Both the position numbers and the translations under genes were made by a program. Below are positions 55,658 to 63,607 of a stretch of 64,000 bases of DNA, piece after piece. Below the pieces are notes generated by a model. The model saw only the letters and a program-made list of their open reading frames with translations. It did not search any database and had not been told where the DNA came from. Positions within the stretch are counted from its first letter, which is position 1; every line of letters begins with the position of its first letter. This DNA is from Secundilactobacillus folii (GTDB lineage Bacteria > Bacillota > Bacilli > Lactobacillales > Lactobacillaceae): contig NZ_WNJO01000006.1 in the NCBI RefSeq assembly GCF_009720675.1, positions 62,001 to 126,000 on the forward strand, read 5' to 3'.

Positions 55658-55877
55658 TGCGGTTACCTCTTTTGGCACATGATATGAGTTGAGTTCATGT
55701 TGAAGGTTAGGCTTAAATGCACGATAACGGTGCTGGCATTTGAAGTCTACCATCATCAAAACGGCTGGTAATTACCCCACGATTCGTTAAATAACTGCTG
55801 TTAAATAAGTTTCAGTAGGCCCCCTCTTGAGAGAGACTACCAAGGCTAGCCAGCTTTTACCCGCCAGCACTTATATT

Positions 55878-56147
55878 TTAAAGCAGATGGGGATCATAGA
55901 AGGGGCGCTCAATGTTACCCCGGCCAAAACGACGGTGAACTTTTTGCTGATGCGGCTGTGCACCCTTAACGCGATTTTGACGTTGGTGAAAATGAGTTCG
56001 GGGTGTAGCAGTTTTCAATGCAGAAGGCACTTTGCTGACTCTGGCTTGACGAGGCTCTCGCTGCCGTGGTGTGTGAATACTTAAGTGCCGTTTTTCACTC
56101 GAAAAAGAAACCTGATGACGATCAAATAATTTTTTCAATTCAACCAT
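55878..56147 (-). CDS. Small basic protein of unknown function
   Basis: 89 residues, start ATG 56147 with AAGAAAG upstream, behind a near-consensus promoter at 56169-56197 that leaves a leader of only about 15 bases. The product is strongly basic and rich in Arg, His, Gln and Pro from residue 20 on, with no hydrophobic segment or cysteine, so it is probably disordered and may bind nucleic acid. I recognise no family. The strand choice rests on the promoter; the opposite-strand ORF at 55827-56084 has no ribosome binding site. Confidence 0.6.
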   Translation of the reverse strand: MVELKKLFDRHQVSFSSEKRHLSIHTPRQREPRQARVSKVPSALKTATPRTHFHQRQNRVKGAQPHQQKVHRRFGRGNIERPFYDPHLL

Positions 56148-56168
56148 TCTTTCTTAACGTTTGATTCC

Positions 56169-56197
56169 ATTATACCGGTCTTTGGTCATTATCTCAA
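56169..56197 (-). promoter_or_regulatory. Near-consensus promoter of the small basic protein gene
   Basis: TTGAGA (56197-56192) and TATAAT (56174-56169) on the minus strand, exactly 17 bp apart. One of the best promoter matches in the window. Confidence 0.75.
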
Positions 56198-56440
56198 AAA
56201 GTTACTGGGCATCGTATGCGTCAAGTTCTTCTCGGTAACTTCTCAAATAGAGTTCTATGTCATGCTGTGGTGCCTGGTTTGCGTAGACTGCCGATTCCGG
56301 TAGTCAGCCAGGTTCCTGCTGTCGCGACACAGCATCCACCTAGCAGCCTACCTCCATCTCCGTTGTTCGCTTTGCCACGGCACAGATCTGTTGATCCCAT
56401 AATTCTAAGCAAGCTGCTTGGACTGCGCAGAAGATGACGC
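56190..56440. ncRNA. GC-rich, highly structured segment, candidate non-coding RNA
   Basis: It is noticeably richer in G and C than its flanks. A nested hairpin has an outer stem ATGCTGTG/CACAGCAT (56262-56269 with 56328-56335), a middle stem CCTGG/CCAGG (56273-56277 with 56308-56312) and an inner stem GACTGCC/GGTAGTC (56286-56292 with 56299-56305). A competing hairpin TGCTGT/ACAGCA uses part of the outer stem. On the minus strand AAGTTAC...GTAACTTTTTG at about 56242-56195 forms a stem followed by T5, like a terminator, so a minus-strand RNA is possible. ORFs in either strand lack a good start. I cannot match it to 6S, SRP, tmRNA or RNase P RNA. Confidence 0.35.
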
Positions 56441-56671
56441 TAAGTTCCGTTATTAATAGGCATTCAATCTCTAATAATGATGTTTGAGTCTTTTAGTTAG
56501 ATTCTAAATCTGCTAAAATTTGATTCATGGAAGGCTCTTACCCCTAGTTTTTTAAAGAGAAGGGCTCTTTCTCTGTCAAGATAAACCCTAAAATTAGTAC
56601 ATATATTCACTACCGAGATAAATTTTACACTAACCTGGGTATCAAAAAGCGGTTTGATCAATCAACCCGAC

Positions 56672-56699
56672 TTGCATTTTTGAAAAACTCGGTTATAAT
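56672..56699 (+). promoter_or_regulatory. Promoter of the T-box transcript
   Basis: TTGCAT at 56672, 16 bp, TATAAT at 56694. Confidence 0.65.
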
Positions 56700-56714
56700 T
56701 CTAATTAATATTTA

Positions 56715-56942
56715 ATGTCGAGATTACAAATTGAGTAGCATCTGATCTGGGTGTCAGGAAGTTGGCGGTGGCTGCGAGCCAATCAGGGTCAGAAGAGCGA
56801 ACTACGTAGAGATCGACGCTGGGTAACGCTAGAACCATTATTTTCTGGTGAGTGGTGTACAAATGTACACAATTTGGGTGGTACCACGGTAGAAGTCTAA
56901 TCGTCCCTGTTGCAGTTAATGCAATGGGGACGATTTTTTATT
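56715..56942 (+). promoter_or_regulatory. T-box leader, tyrosine type, upstream of the NhaC-family gene
   Basis: Stem I starts at GTCGAG (56716) and closes at ATCGAC (56812-56817). The AGTA element follows on the 5' side. A TAC codon at 56803-56805 (GAACTACGTAG) lies in the specifier position, meaning tyrosine. The T-box core GGGTGGTACCACGGT is at 56875-56890. The terminator (CGTCCCTGTTGC with GGGGACG and a T run) ends at about 56942. The transcript would be read through when tRNA-Tyr is uncharged. Confidence 0.9.
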
Positions 56943-57044
56943 TGGAAGGGGTAAGCGAGATGAGAACGACAAGCGGCGGTATGGCACGATATTGATTGGC
57001 TCACAATGGTTGAATGACGGGTTCAGACAAAGAGAGGTCAATTG

Positions 57045-58439
57045 ATGATGAAAAAAATTTCTTTAAGCTTACGAGAAGCAATTATTATGTTGGTGATCAT
57101 TTTATTTATCATGGGCAGTGGGGTGATCGGTTTAGGACTATCACCGCAAGTGCCTGTGCTGCTAGCCATTACCGTGACGATTTTTTGGGCCAAGTTCAAG
57201 GGCTTATCCTGGGATGCAATTAATAAAGGCATCAAAGACGGGATCGATAAGGGGATTATTCCAATCGTGATCTTCATCTTGATTGGTGCCATGATCAGTA
57301 CCTGGATCGCATCCGGCACCATTCCAACCTTGATGGTGATTGGTTTTAGAGCCATTAGTGCTCAGTGGTTTTTACCCACCGTCTTTCTAGTTTGTGCCCT
57401 CGTTGGATCAGCCGTGGGTAGCTGTTTCACCGTTGTTTCCACGGTGGGCATCGCCTTCTTCGGTATCGGTGTAACAATGAGTTTTAACCCGGCTTTGGTT
57501 GCGGGTGCCGTTATTTCTGGCGGGATCTTCGGTGATAAATGCTCACCGCTTTCTGAAACCAGTAATTTAGCTGCAGCCGTCGTTGATACGGATCTGTTTG
57601 ATCACATGAAGACGATTTTATGGTCCACCGTTCCCGCTGCTGCAATCAGCACCGTTGCATTTGCCATTCTTGGCTTCGGCCACAACCACGCAGACCTAGA
57701 TAAAATCAACACAACGGTGGCGGCCTTAAACCAAAACTTTCATATTTCATGGGTCACGCTCATTCCAATTGTTCTAGTCTTTGTCTGTGCCGGCTTTAAG
57801 ATGGCTGCCATTCCGACGATGCTGTTAAACGTGCTGGTTTCTGGTGCCATGATGTTTATCAATAACCCATCGTTAAGTGTCAATAAAGCAAGTACGATCA
57901 TCACTAACGGCTTTGTCGCTAAAACGACCAACAGTGAAGTTAATCTGCTGCTATCTCGTGGCGGTATCGTCAGCATGATGCCAACCGTTGCCCTGATTGT
58001 CTTAACCCTGTCACTTGGGGGCCTGTTAGTCAACTTTGGTTTGATCAGTGCCGTGATGACGCCGTTAGCAGCGCATCTGAATTCCAACGCGAAATTGATC
58101 ACAGCCGCACTGATCTCCTGCCTAGGGATCAACGTTTTTGTTGGTGAGCAGTTTCTATCAATTATCCTGCCAGGCCGTTCCTTCAAGAAAGCCTTTAACG
58201 ATGGGGGCTTAGAAAGTTCAGCTCTGGGGCGGGTCCTTGAAGATGGCGGTACGGTTCTCAACTACTTGATGCCCTGGGGTGTCGGTGGCGTTTTCCTAGC
58301 AAATACCCTGGGAGTGCCAACGATTCAGTACCTGCCATTCGTCTTCTTCAGTCTATTATGCCCAGTTATGTCGCTCGTCAGCGGCTTTACTGGAATTGGT
58401 CTTCACGTCCGTAAGCCGATTGCTGAAGTTAACGCCTAA
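57045..58439 (+). CDS. NhaC-family antiporter-like transporter, candidate tyrosine transporter
   Basis: 464 residues from ATG 57045 behind AGAGAGG, with about 11-12 membrane segments. The GGIFGDKCSPLSETSNLAA motif near residue 165 is the NhaC signature. NhaC-family members exchange sodium and protons or, in several lactic acid bacteria, are predicted amino acid transporters because they sit behind T-boxes. Here the leader T-box has a tyrosine codon, so tyrosine uptake is the most likely role. This substrate is inferred from regulation, not from residues. Confidence 0.87.
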   Translation: MMKKISLSLREAIIMLVIILFIMGSGVIGLGLSPQVPVLLAITVTIFWAKFKGLSWDAINKGIKDGIDKGIIPIVIFILIGAMISTWIASGTIPTLMVIGFRAISAQWFLPTVFLVCALVGSAVGSCFTVVSTVGIAFFGIGVTMSFNPALVAGAVISGGIFGDKCSPLSETSNLAAAVVDTDLFDHMKTILWSTVPAAAISTVAFAILGFGHNHADLDKINTTVAALNQNFHISWVTLIPIVLVFVCAGFKMAAIPTMLLNVLVSGAMMFINNPSLSVNKASTIITNGFVAKTTNSEVNLLLSRGGIVSMMPTVALIVLTLSLGGLLVNFGLISAVMTPLAAHLNSNAKLITAALISCLGINVFVGEQFLSIILPGRSFKKAFNDGGLESSALGRVLEDGGTVLNYLMPWGVGGVFLANTLGVPTIQYLPFVFFSLLCPVMSLVSGFTGIGLHVRKPIAEVNA

Positions 58440-58576
58440 TAGTTGAGCCATTGCTTAGGTGACGTTTGCTATGAAGTGTATCAAAATTATTCATGTTTTC
58501 GAGCTGATTTTTCAGGTGATAAATGATACACTGGATTTAAGTACAAAATTAATAACTTTGAAGGGGTGGCTCAATT

Positions 58577-58807
58577 ATGGCATTGAATTTAACTAAGGAA
58601 CAACTGAAGCAGTACGATGGTAAAAATGGTAACAAAGCTTACGTTGCAATCGACGGTACGATTTACGACGTGACTGATGTTGACGCCTGGAAGGACGGCG
58701 CACATCACGGCCATACAGCTGGTAAAGACCTCAGTGATGCAATCATGACAGCTCCTCATAAGAAGAGTGTTCTGGCCAAGTTACCAGTCGTTGGCAAATT
58801 AGTTTAA
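58577..58807 (+). CDS. Cytochrome b5-like heme-binding domain protein
   Basis: 76 residues behind GAAGGGG. The small domain matches the soluble bacterial cytochrome b5 family: NLTKEQLKQYDGKNGNKAYVAIDGTIYDVTDV, then AWKDGAHHGHTAGKDLS with the first heme-ligand histidine in place of HPGG, and a second histidine in APHKKSVL. No signal peptide or membrane segment is seen. Lactobacilli mostly do not make heme, so it would bind heme from outside or another ligand. It is a single gene with its own terminator. Confidence 0.88.
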   Translation: MALNLTKEQLKQYDGKNGNKAYVAIDGTIYDVTDVDAWKDGAHHGHTAGKDLSDAIMTAPHKKSVLAKLPVVGKLV

Positions 58808-59166
58808 AATTTAATAGGTGTACTTTAGTTTGAGTGTTTCTGTTTGATTCATCATTAAAGCTCATAACTCGAGTATGAATGATCCCTTTATAGTTGTCGG
58901 ATGATGGCACATGCTTCATCTAACCATTATGGAGGGATTTTTATTATTTAAATTTTTAAGTGACTGGTCTCGAAATACTGCCGTTCTAGCGCTTGAATAA
59001 CTGGATTTAACGACGTTAGTAATGGCGTGGTACCCTGAATTTAGATGGCGTTAAGGGCCACATTAATTTACTTTTTTTCAGGTAGACAATGTCAAAGAAG
59101 TTTTAGTCAACTCGGTTCAGATAGGTTACACTATAAGTAATCATTTTGACGTTTGGAGGATTTAAT
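58808..59166. other. Intergenic region with a terminator and the promoter of the AI-2E family gene
   Basis: The terminator at 58881-58948 fills the first part. From 58949 to 59166 no gene is seen; TTCAGG...ACACTATAAG near 59080-59138 contains a TATAAG that may be the -10 box of the next gene. Confidence 0.45.
58881..58948 (+). terminator. Terminator of the cytochrome b5-like gene
   Basis: GATCCCT...AGTT pairs with AACC...AGGGATT, with an inner GATGATGG-type stem around loop CACATG, then T5. Several bulges. Confidence 0.7.
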
Positions 59167-60300
59167 ATGACGGTTTCCAGATCCACACTGATCAAATCAA
59201 GCATTGTAGTTGCCATCTTTCTGGTTTGCATCATCTATCCGGGTCAAATCTTTGGCGCTCTCGGTAAATTGGTCTCAGTGCTGAACCCATTGATTCTGGG
59301 TGCAGTTCTGGCATACTGCGTGAACTTACTGTCCCGTCAGCTAGAGAAGTGGTACTGGCCACATGCCGAACAGAAATTAGCCCGTGGATCACGCCGGCCG
59401 TTAGCTATTCTAACCGCTCTGGTGATCATTATTTTGATCATTGCCGGGGTATTGCGGCTCGTAATTCCGCAATTTGCGGAAGCCATTAACGGCTTTTTCA
59501 AGACTGCTCCCAGTACGGTCAATGACATTGTTCGTTGGCTAAATCAATTTGATCAAAATAACGCCATTAGTCAACGGATTTCAGCGGCAACCGCTTCCTT
59601 TAACTGGACGTCCATTCAGCAAAAAGCGACGAAATACCTAACAGCAGGTGCATCTGGGGTCTTCTCCTCGACTGTTTCCATCTTTAGCAATATTTTTTCA
59701 GGCGTGGTTAACTTTGTGCTCGCATTTGTTTTTTCCATCTATCTGATTAGTGGTAAGGAAAAGATTGGTGGTTGGTTAAACCGTCTAATGGATGATTTTT
59801 TACCCGTTAAATTTGTTGCGAAGACCCGGTACGTTATTAGCGTGACGAATAAAATGTTTTCAAGCTTTATTGCTGGTCAAGTGTTAGAGGCTTTCATATT
59901 GGGTACGCTATGTACACTTGGGATGCTCCTATTCCGCTTTCCCGACGCTTTATCGGTTGGTGCGTTAGTTGGTGTGACCGCTTTGATGCCAATGATTGGT
60001 GCTTGGATCGGTGGCATCGTCGGCTTTGTGCTGATTGCCGTTTCGTCGCCGCTGCAAGCGATCCTGTTTGTGGTCTACATTTTGATTCTGCAGCAAATCG
60101 AAGGTAACTTGATTTACCCTCGGGTCGTTGGTGGCACGATTGGTTTACCGGGTATTCTAGTGCTAGCAGCTATTACGATCGGTGGCGGATTAGGAGGCAT
60201 CGTTGGGATGTTGCTGGCGGTACCGATCACCGCCACTTTGTACCGTCTGATGCGCCACGCGACGTTTAAAAAAGAAGGATTAGAAGTTAAAAATATTTAG
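59167..60300 (+). CDS. AI-2E family transporter (TqsA/YtvI/PerM type)
   Basis: 377 residues from ATG 59167 behind TTGGAGGA. Seven to eight membrane segments: two at the N-terminus, a central soluble part (about 95-180), then the conserved second half with SFIAGQVLEAFILG, LIGVTALMPMIGAWIGG and IYPRVVGGTIGLPGI. Members are permeases of uncertain substrate, with some acting as sodium/proton or autoinducer-2 exporters. Single gene with a short terminator. Confidence 0.92.
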   Translation: MTVSRSTLIKSSIVVAIFLVCIIYPGQIFGALGKLVSVLNPLILGAVLAYCVNLLSRQLEKWYWPHAEQKLARGSRRPLAILTALVIIILIIAGVLRLVIPQFAEAINGFFKTAPSTVNDIVRWLNQFDQNNAISQRISAATASFNWTSIQQKATKYLTAGASGVFSSTVSIFSNIFSGVVNFVLAFVFSIYLISGKEKIGGWLNRLMDDFLPVKFVAKTRYVISVTNKMFSSFIAGQVLEAFILGTLCTLGMLLFRFPDALSVGALVGVTALMPMIGAWIGGIVGFVLIAVSSPLQAILFVVYILILQQIEGNLIYPRVVGGTIGLPGILVLAAITIGGGLGGIVGMLLAVPITATLYRLMRHATFKKEGLEVKNI

Positions 60301-60302
60301 TC

Positions 60303-60330
60303 GAAAGCCCAACTGCGGTTGGACTTTTTT
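60303..60330 (+). terminator. Terminator of the AI-2E family gene
   Basis: AAGCCCAAC pairs with GTTGGACTT with one mismatch, loop TGCG, then T6. Confidence 0.75.
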
Positions 60331-60549
60331 GCTGGCTGAATGGTTGGAAAATACAACATATGTGATTAATTTAACATGATTTAAATAAGTCACTCTTTGC
60401 GGAATTTATTTTTAGTTTTAGTTTTTTATTGGTACACCAGACTTTTTCAGCTATGGAGAAAAATTTGATTAATCGAAATAATGATGGATATTTTGATATT
60501 GTGAATCATTAAACTAGAAATTGGTTCCTAATCGAACTATACTAAAGAT
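60331..60549. other. AT-rich intergenic stretch
   Basis: No gene. The -10-like box TATACT at 60538-60543 near its end is the likely promoter of the RNA candidate that follows; no good -35 is visible. Confidence 0.5.
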
Positions 60550-60796
60550 GGTTCCAAAAAAGGAACCAAACCATTCAAAACCGACAGAAGATTTTCAAAA
60601 TTCTTCCTTTTGCTTGGTGTGAGTAATGGTAGTTCAGCGCTCAATAGAGCACTGAGGACAGGCGCAGATTTTAGGAGTAGGGTCTGAACCTTTCATTAAC
60701 TACTATTGGGCGCTAATGAAGTGCGATTCCTCATTTGCAGTCTATCGCTGCAGAAAATAACACCTTTGGGAATTTTCCCTTGGGTGTTGTTTTTTG
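60550..60796 (+). ncRNA. Candidate stand-alone non-coding RNA with intrinsic terminator
   Basis: About 247 nt from a TATACT box (60538) to a terminator. The 5' part has the perfect hairpin GGTTCC-A6-GGAACC. The central part can form two exclusive helices. One pairs AATGGTAGTTCAG with CTGAA and ACTACTATT. The other pairs AGCGCTCAATAG (60636-60647) with CTATTGGGCGCT (60703-60714), 12 bp with one G-T pair. GAGGA (60654-60658) could also pair with TCCTC (60727-60731). No ORF or downstream gene on this strand exists, so it is not a leader. It might be a 6S-like or other lactobacillus RNA, but I cannot match it. Confidence 0.55.
60757..60796 (+). terminator. Intrinsic terminator of the RNA candidate
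   Basis: AACACC...GGGAA pairs with TTCCC...GGTGTT, loop TT, then T6. Confidence 0.85.
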
Positions 60797-60830
60797 CTGT
60801 TTGGTTTTTGAGTTTTATATTGAGTTATTG

Positions 60831-60880
60831 GACTGCACGAGGTAAGGACTTGCGTGTAGGCAGCTCTTAAGCGCACCTTA
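60831..60880 (+). repeat. Deletion remnant of a palindromic repeat unit
   Basis: It carries the outer arms of the family (GACTGCACGAGGTAAGGACT and GCGCACC) but the inner core is lost. It precedes the five complete units. Confidence 0.65.
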
Positions 60881-60897
60881 TCTACTTAGCCGAATCG

Positions 60898-61549
60898 GGC
60901 TGCACAAGGCAAGGACTTGCGCCTAAGTCCACTCTGCCATAATTCACGGCACAACCCGCCGCAAATTCTGCCAGAGTTGCCTTACGCTCCAGTCCTTGAA
61001 CGCCTTGTTCCGCACCTTAGCCGAATCGGGCTCCACAAGGCAAGGACTTGCACGTAAGGCCACTTCGACATAATTCACGGCCAAACCCGCCGCAAATTCT
61101 GTCAAAGTTGCCTTACGCTCCAGTCCTTAAGCGCCTTGTTCCGCACCTTAGCCGAATCAGGCTCCACAAGGCAAGGACTTGCACATAAGCAGTCCTAGTC
61201 AAAAACCCAGGCAACCCACCTGGCTTTCTGCCTAGGCCCGCTTACGCTCCAGTCCTTAAACGCCTTGTTCCGCACCTTAGCCGAATCGGGCTCCACAAGG
61301 CAAGGACTTGCACATAAGGCAACTTCGACACAATTCACGGCACAACCCGCCGCAAATTCTGTCAAAGTTACCTTACGCTCCAGTCCTTAAACGCCTTGTT
61401 CCGCACCTTGTTCGACTACATAGACTAACTGGGCTCCACAAGGCAAGGACTTGCACATAAGCAGTCCTAGTCAAAAACCCAGGAAACCCACCTGGCTTTC
61501 TGCCTAGGCCCGCTTATGCTCCAGTCCTTAAACGCCTTGTTCCGCACCT
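60898..61549 (+). repeat. Tandem array of five palindromic repeat units
   Basis: Units start at 60898, 61029, 61160, 61289 and 61432 (lengths 120, 120, 118, 120, 118; steps 131, 131, 129, 143). All have outer arms ACAAGGC/GCCTTGT and AGGACT/AGTCCT. Units 1, 2 and 4 have the inner core seen at asnA (CTTCGACA...TGTCAAAG type). Units 3 and 5 share a different core with its own stems CCTAG/CTAGG and CCAGG/CCTGG. The array ends three bases after the stop codon of the thrE-like gene on the opposite strand. Spacers read TTAGCCGAATC. Confidence 0.92.
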
Positions 61550-61552
61550 TGC

Positions 61553-62902
61553 TTAATCAAAGTGCCTCCAATCATAATCCATCAAGTACCTTGCCACAAA
61601 CAATCCCAGCGGTAAGAACATGATTATTAACGCCGCCCTCGTCAGCCACAACGCGCCATTTCCAATCTGATTCAACCCAATATCATAAATGCCCCGATAG
61701 ATATACAGTCCCGGTACCATAATGACTATCGACGGTACCGTTAACGAGATTCTTGGATACCCGTTATACCGGTTGATCGCTGACGCCAACAATCCCGCCA
61801 CCAATGCGCCGATGAAGGCCGCCGCCGGTGCCGGCATCGTATTGAATTCGACCAATTCCAGCCGCAAGGTATTTGCCACCGCACCAATCAGCCCCGCCGT
61901 TATCGCCATTCTCTGGGAGCTATTAAACATCATTGAGAAACCGTATACTCCAAAAAAACTCGCCGGTAACCGCAATAACATCAGCACAATTGGACTCAAG
62001 CCTAACGCCAGGAAGTTTTCCGGTTGAAAGTTCACTATTAGCGCGATCAGCCACCCGACTAGAGTAGCTACTACCGTAATCATTACGGCGTATGAAAGCC
62101 GTTCCATTCCCGAACGCATATCTAGTTTCGATAAATCCAAAAAACTAGTGATGAAGGGGAAACCCGGAATTACGAATAACATTGCTCCAATGTAACCAGC
62201 CTCATGACCGTTCGCAATTGGGAAAAAGAGGTTCATTCCCTTAAAGACAAGTAGGTAGGCAATTTCAGCTACGGCAACACTCAGTGCGATGCTGGCAACG
62301 GTTGTCGCGTGTCGGCGTCCCATTTCACCGCGCAACCAATTACCAATGCCGGCACCGACGAAGGAACAAATCATTTCGATCCAGCCACCACCCAGTAAAA
62401 AAATAAATGAGGCACATGCCATTGCTGCAGCCAGGCCCTTGATAATTGGTGTGTAATTACCCGGTGTTTTTTGAATCTTATCAAGTTCGCGGTGCAGTTC
62501 GCGCACCGTCATGTTGGAATATTTTGCTTCAAATTCTCTGACGAAAGTTTCCAATGTATATAAGCGATCCGTGTTGACACCAGTGTTAGGTAACGCCAGC
62601 ACCTGCGAATAACTATGTGAAGGGTCAAAACAAGTCAGGCTGATCGACGTTAGTCCAATATCGGCGGAACAGGTGAGATCCAGCGCTCGAGCCACAGTGT
62701 CCATGGCTTCACGAACCCGCCAGGCTCCAGTACCGCAGGAGAGCATCATAATGCCGACCCGACCGACAATCGATGCGCGGCCTTTTACCCGCGCATGACG
62801 AACACGGTCATCTTCATTGATGACAAATTCCTTCCACGGAATCGCCATATGGTGTTGATCTGACGGTATGTAATTGTGAGATTCATCCTCAGTTTCTGTC
62901 AC
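61553..62902 (-). CDS. Fused threonine/serine exporter (ThrE family)
   Basis: 449 residues from GTG 62902 behind GGAGGT. The N-terminal soluble part (about 45-165) with MMLSCGTGAWRVREAM is the DUF1212/ThrE_1 amidase-like domain. Then ten or so membrane segments follow in two halves, the second being the DUF3815/ThrE_2 part, with IPGFPFITSFLDL between them. ThrE proteins export L-threonine and L-serine. Many Firmicutes have the two halves as separate genes, so this is the fused form. A TetR gene is divergent, 117 bases away. Its stop codon is followed after three bases by the repeat array. Confidence 0.92.
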   Translation of the reverse strand: MTETEDESHNYIPSDQHHMAIPWKEFVINEDDRVRHARVKGRASIVGRVGIMMLSCGTGAWRVREAMDTVARALDLTCSADIGLTSISLTCFDPSHSYSQVLALPNTGVNTDRLYTLETFVREFEAKYSNMTVRELHRELDKIQKTPGNYTPIIKGLAAAMACASFIFLLGGGWIEMICSFVGAGIGNWLRGEMGRRHATTVASIALSVAVAEIAYLLVFKGMNLFFPIANGHEAGYIGAMLFVIPGFPFITSFLDLSKLDMRSGMERLSYAVMITVVATLVGWLIALIVNFQPENFLALGLSPIVLMLLRLPASFFGVYGFSMMFNSSQRMAITAGLIGAVANTLRLELVEFNTMPAPAAAFIGALVAGLLASAINRYNGYPRISLTVPSIVIMVPGLYIYRGIYDIGLNQIGNGALWLTRAALIIMFLPLGLFVARYLMDYDWRHFD

Positions 62903-63019
62903 GTTTTTTTGACCTCCATCTAAAAGTGTTCCTTATATTATAGTCACGAGACGGCTCTTTTCACAAGCGACAGATTATATGTTATGTTTGTTTCATTAGG
63001 CATGGAAGGAGTCGATGAC

Positions 63020-63607
63020 GTGACAACAAAGGAAAAAATTATGGCTGCGACTAAGCAGTTAGTGGCTTCGCAGCCGTTTAATAACATCACTGTCACGACA
63101 ATCATGACGGTGACTGGCATGCGCCGTCAGTCATTTTACGATCATTTTCGGGATAAATACGACGTGCTGGCGGCCATTTATTCCACCGAAGTTAAACGAG
63201 CAGTTCGCTATTGCGGCAACTACCGCTTTTGGCCGCAGACCTTGCTTTCAATGTTGCAGTACTTTGATGATAACCGATACTTTTACCAGCACGTCTTAAA
63301 ACTGGATGTGCAAAACGCGCCCGAAGAGGTGATCAAGGCGCATTTAAGGTCAATGGTCGGCAGTATCTTCAAAAGCCTTGGCGACTATGAGAAGGTCAGC
63401 ATTGATTCAGACTACTGCTCATTTCTGCAGGGTACGCTAGGCGCTGCACTGTATCACTCACTAAAAAAGTGGTTGTACGAATCAAACGCGGTGAGCCTGC
63501 AAACCGAGTACCAGTTTTTGAAATACTACCTTGAAGACGGCATCAATGGCTTTCTGTTACGCACTCGGCGGCTAAGTCCCTCGATTCAGCAAAATGAAAT
63601 TGCTTAA
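63020..63607 (+). CDS. TetR-family transcriptional regulator
   Basis: 195 residues from GTG 63020, set by GGAAGGA at nine bases; the ATG at 62984 lacks a site. The helix-turn-helix ends in MTVTGMRRQSFYDHFRDKYDVLA. The C-terminal domain resembles the TetR_C_8/DhaS-type regulators of dihydroxyacetone kinase genes and relatives. It is divergent from the threonine/serine exporter and may control it. Its end overlaps the convergent yaaA gene by four bases. Confidence 0.86.
   Translation: MTTKEKIMAATKQLVASQPFNNITVTTIMTVTGMRRQSFYDHFRDKYDVLAAIYSTEVKRAVRYCGNYRFWPQTLLSMLQYFDDNRYFYQHVLKLDVQNAPEEVIKAHLRSMVGSIFKSLGDYEKVSIDSDYCSFLQGTLGAALYHSLKKWLYESNAVSLQTEYQFLKYYLEDGINGFLLRTRRLSPSIQQNEIA

Noticed and set aside
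55827-56084. An 85-codon plus-strand ORF opposite the small basic protein
   Set aside because: No ribosome binding site or promoter on its strand, while the opposite strand has a near-consensus promoter and a usable start.
56262-56335. tRNA or SRP RNA in the structured segment
   Set aside because: The stems do not form a cloverleaf, no T-loop of the usual type is present, and the conserved SRP tip motif is missing.
56216-56437. A 73-codon plus-strand ORF
   Set aside because: No ribosome binding site, a Pro/Ser/Arg-rich product without domain character, and it lies in the structured GC-rich segment where open frames occur by composition.
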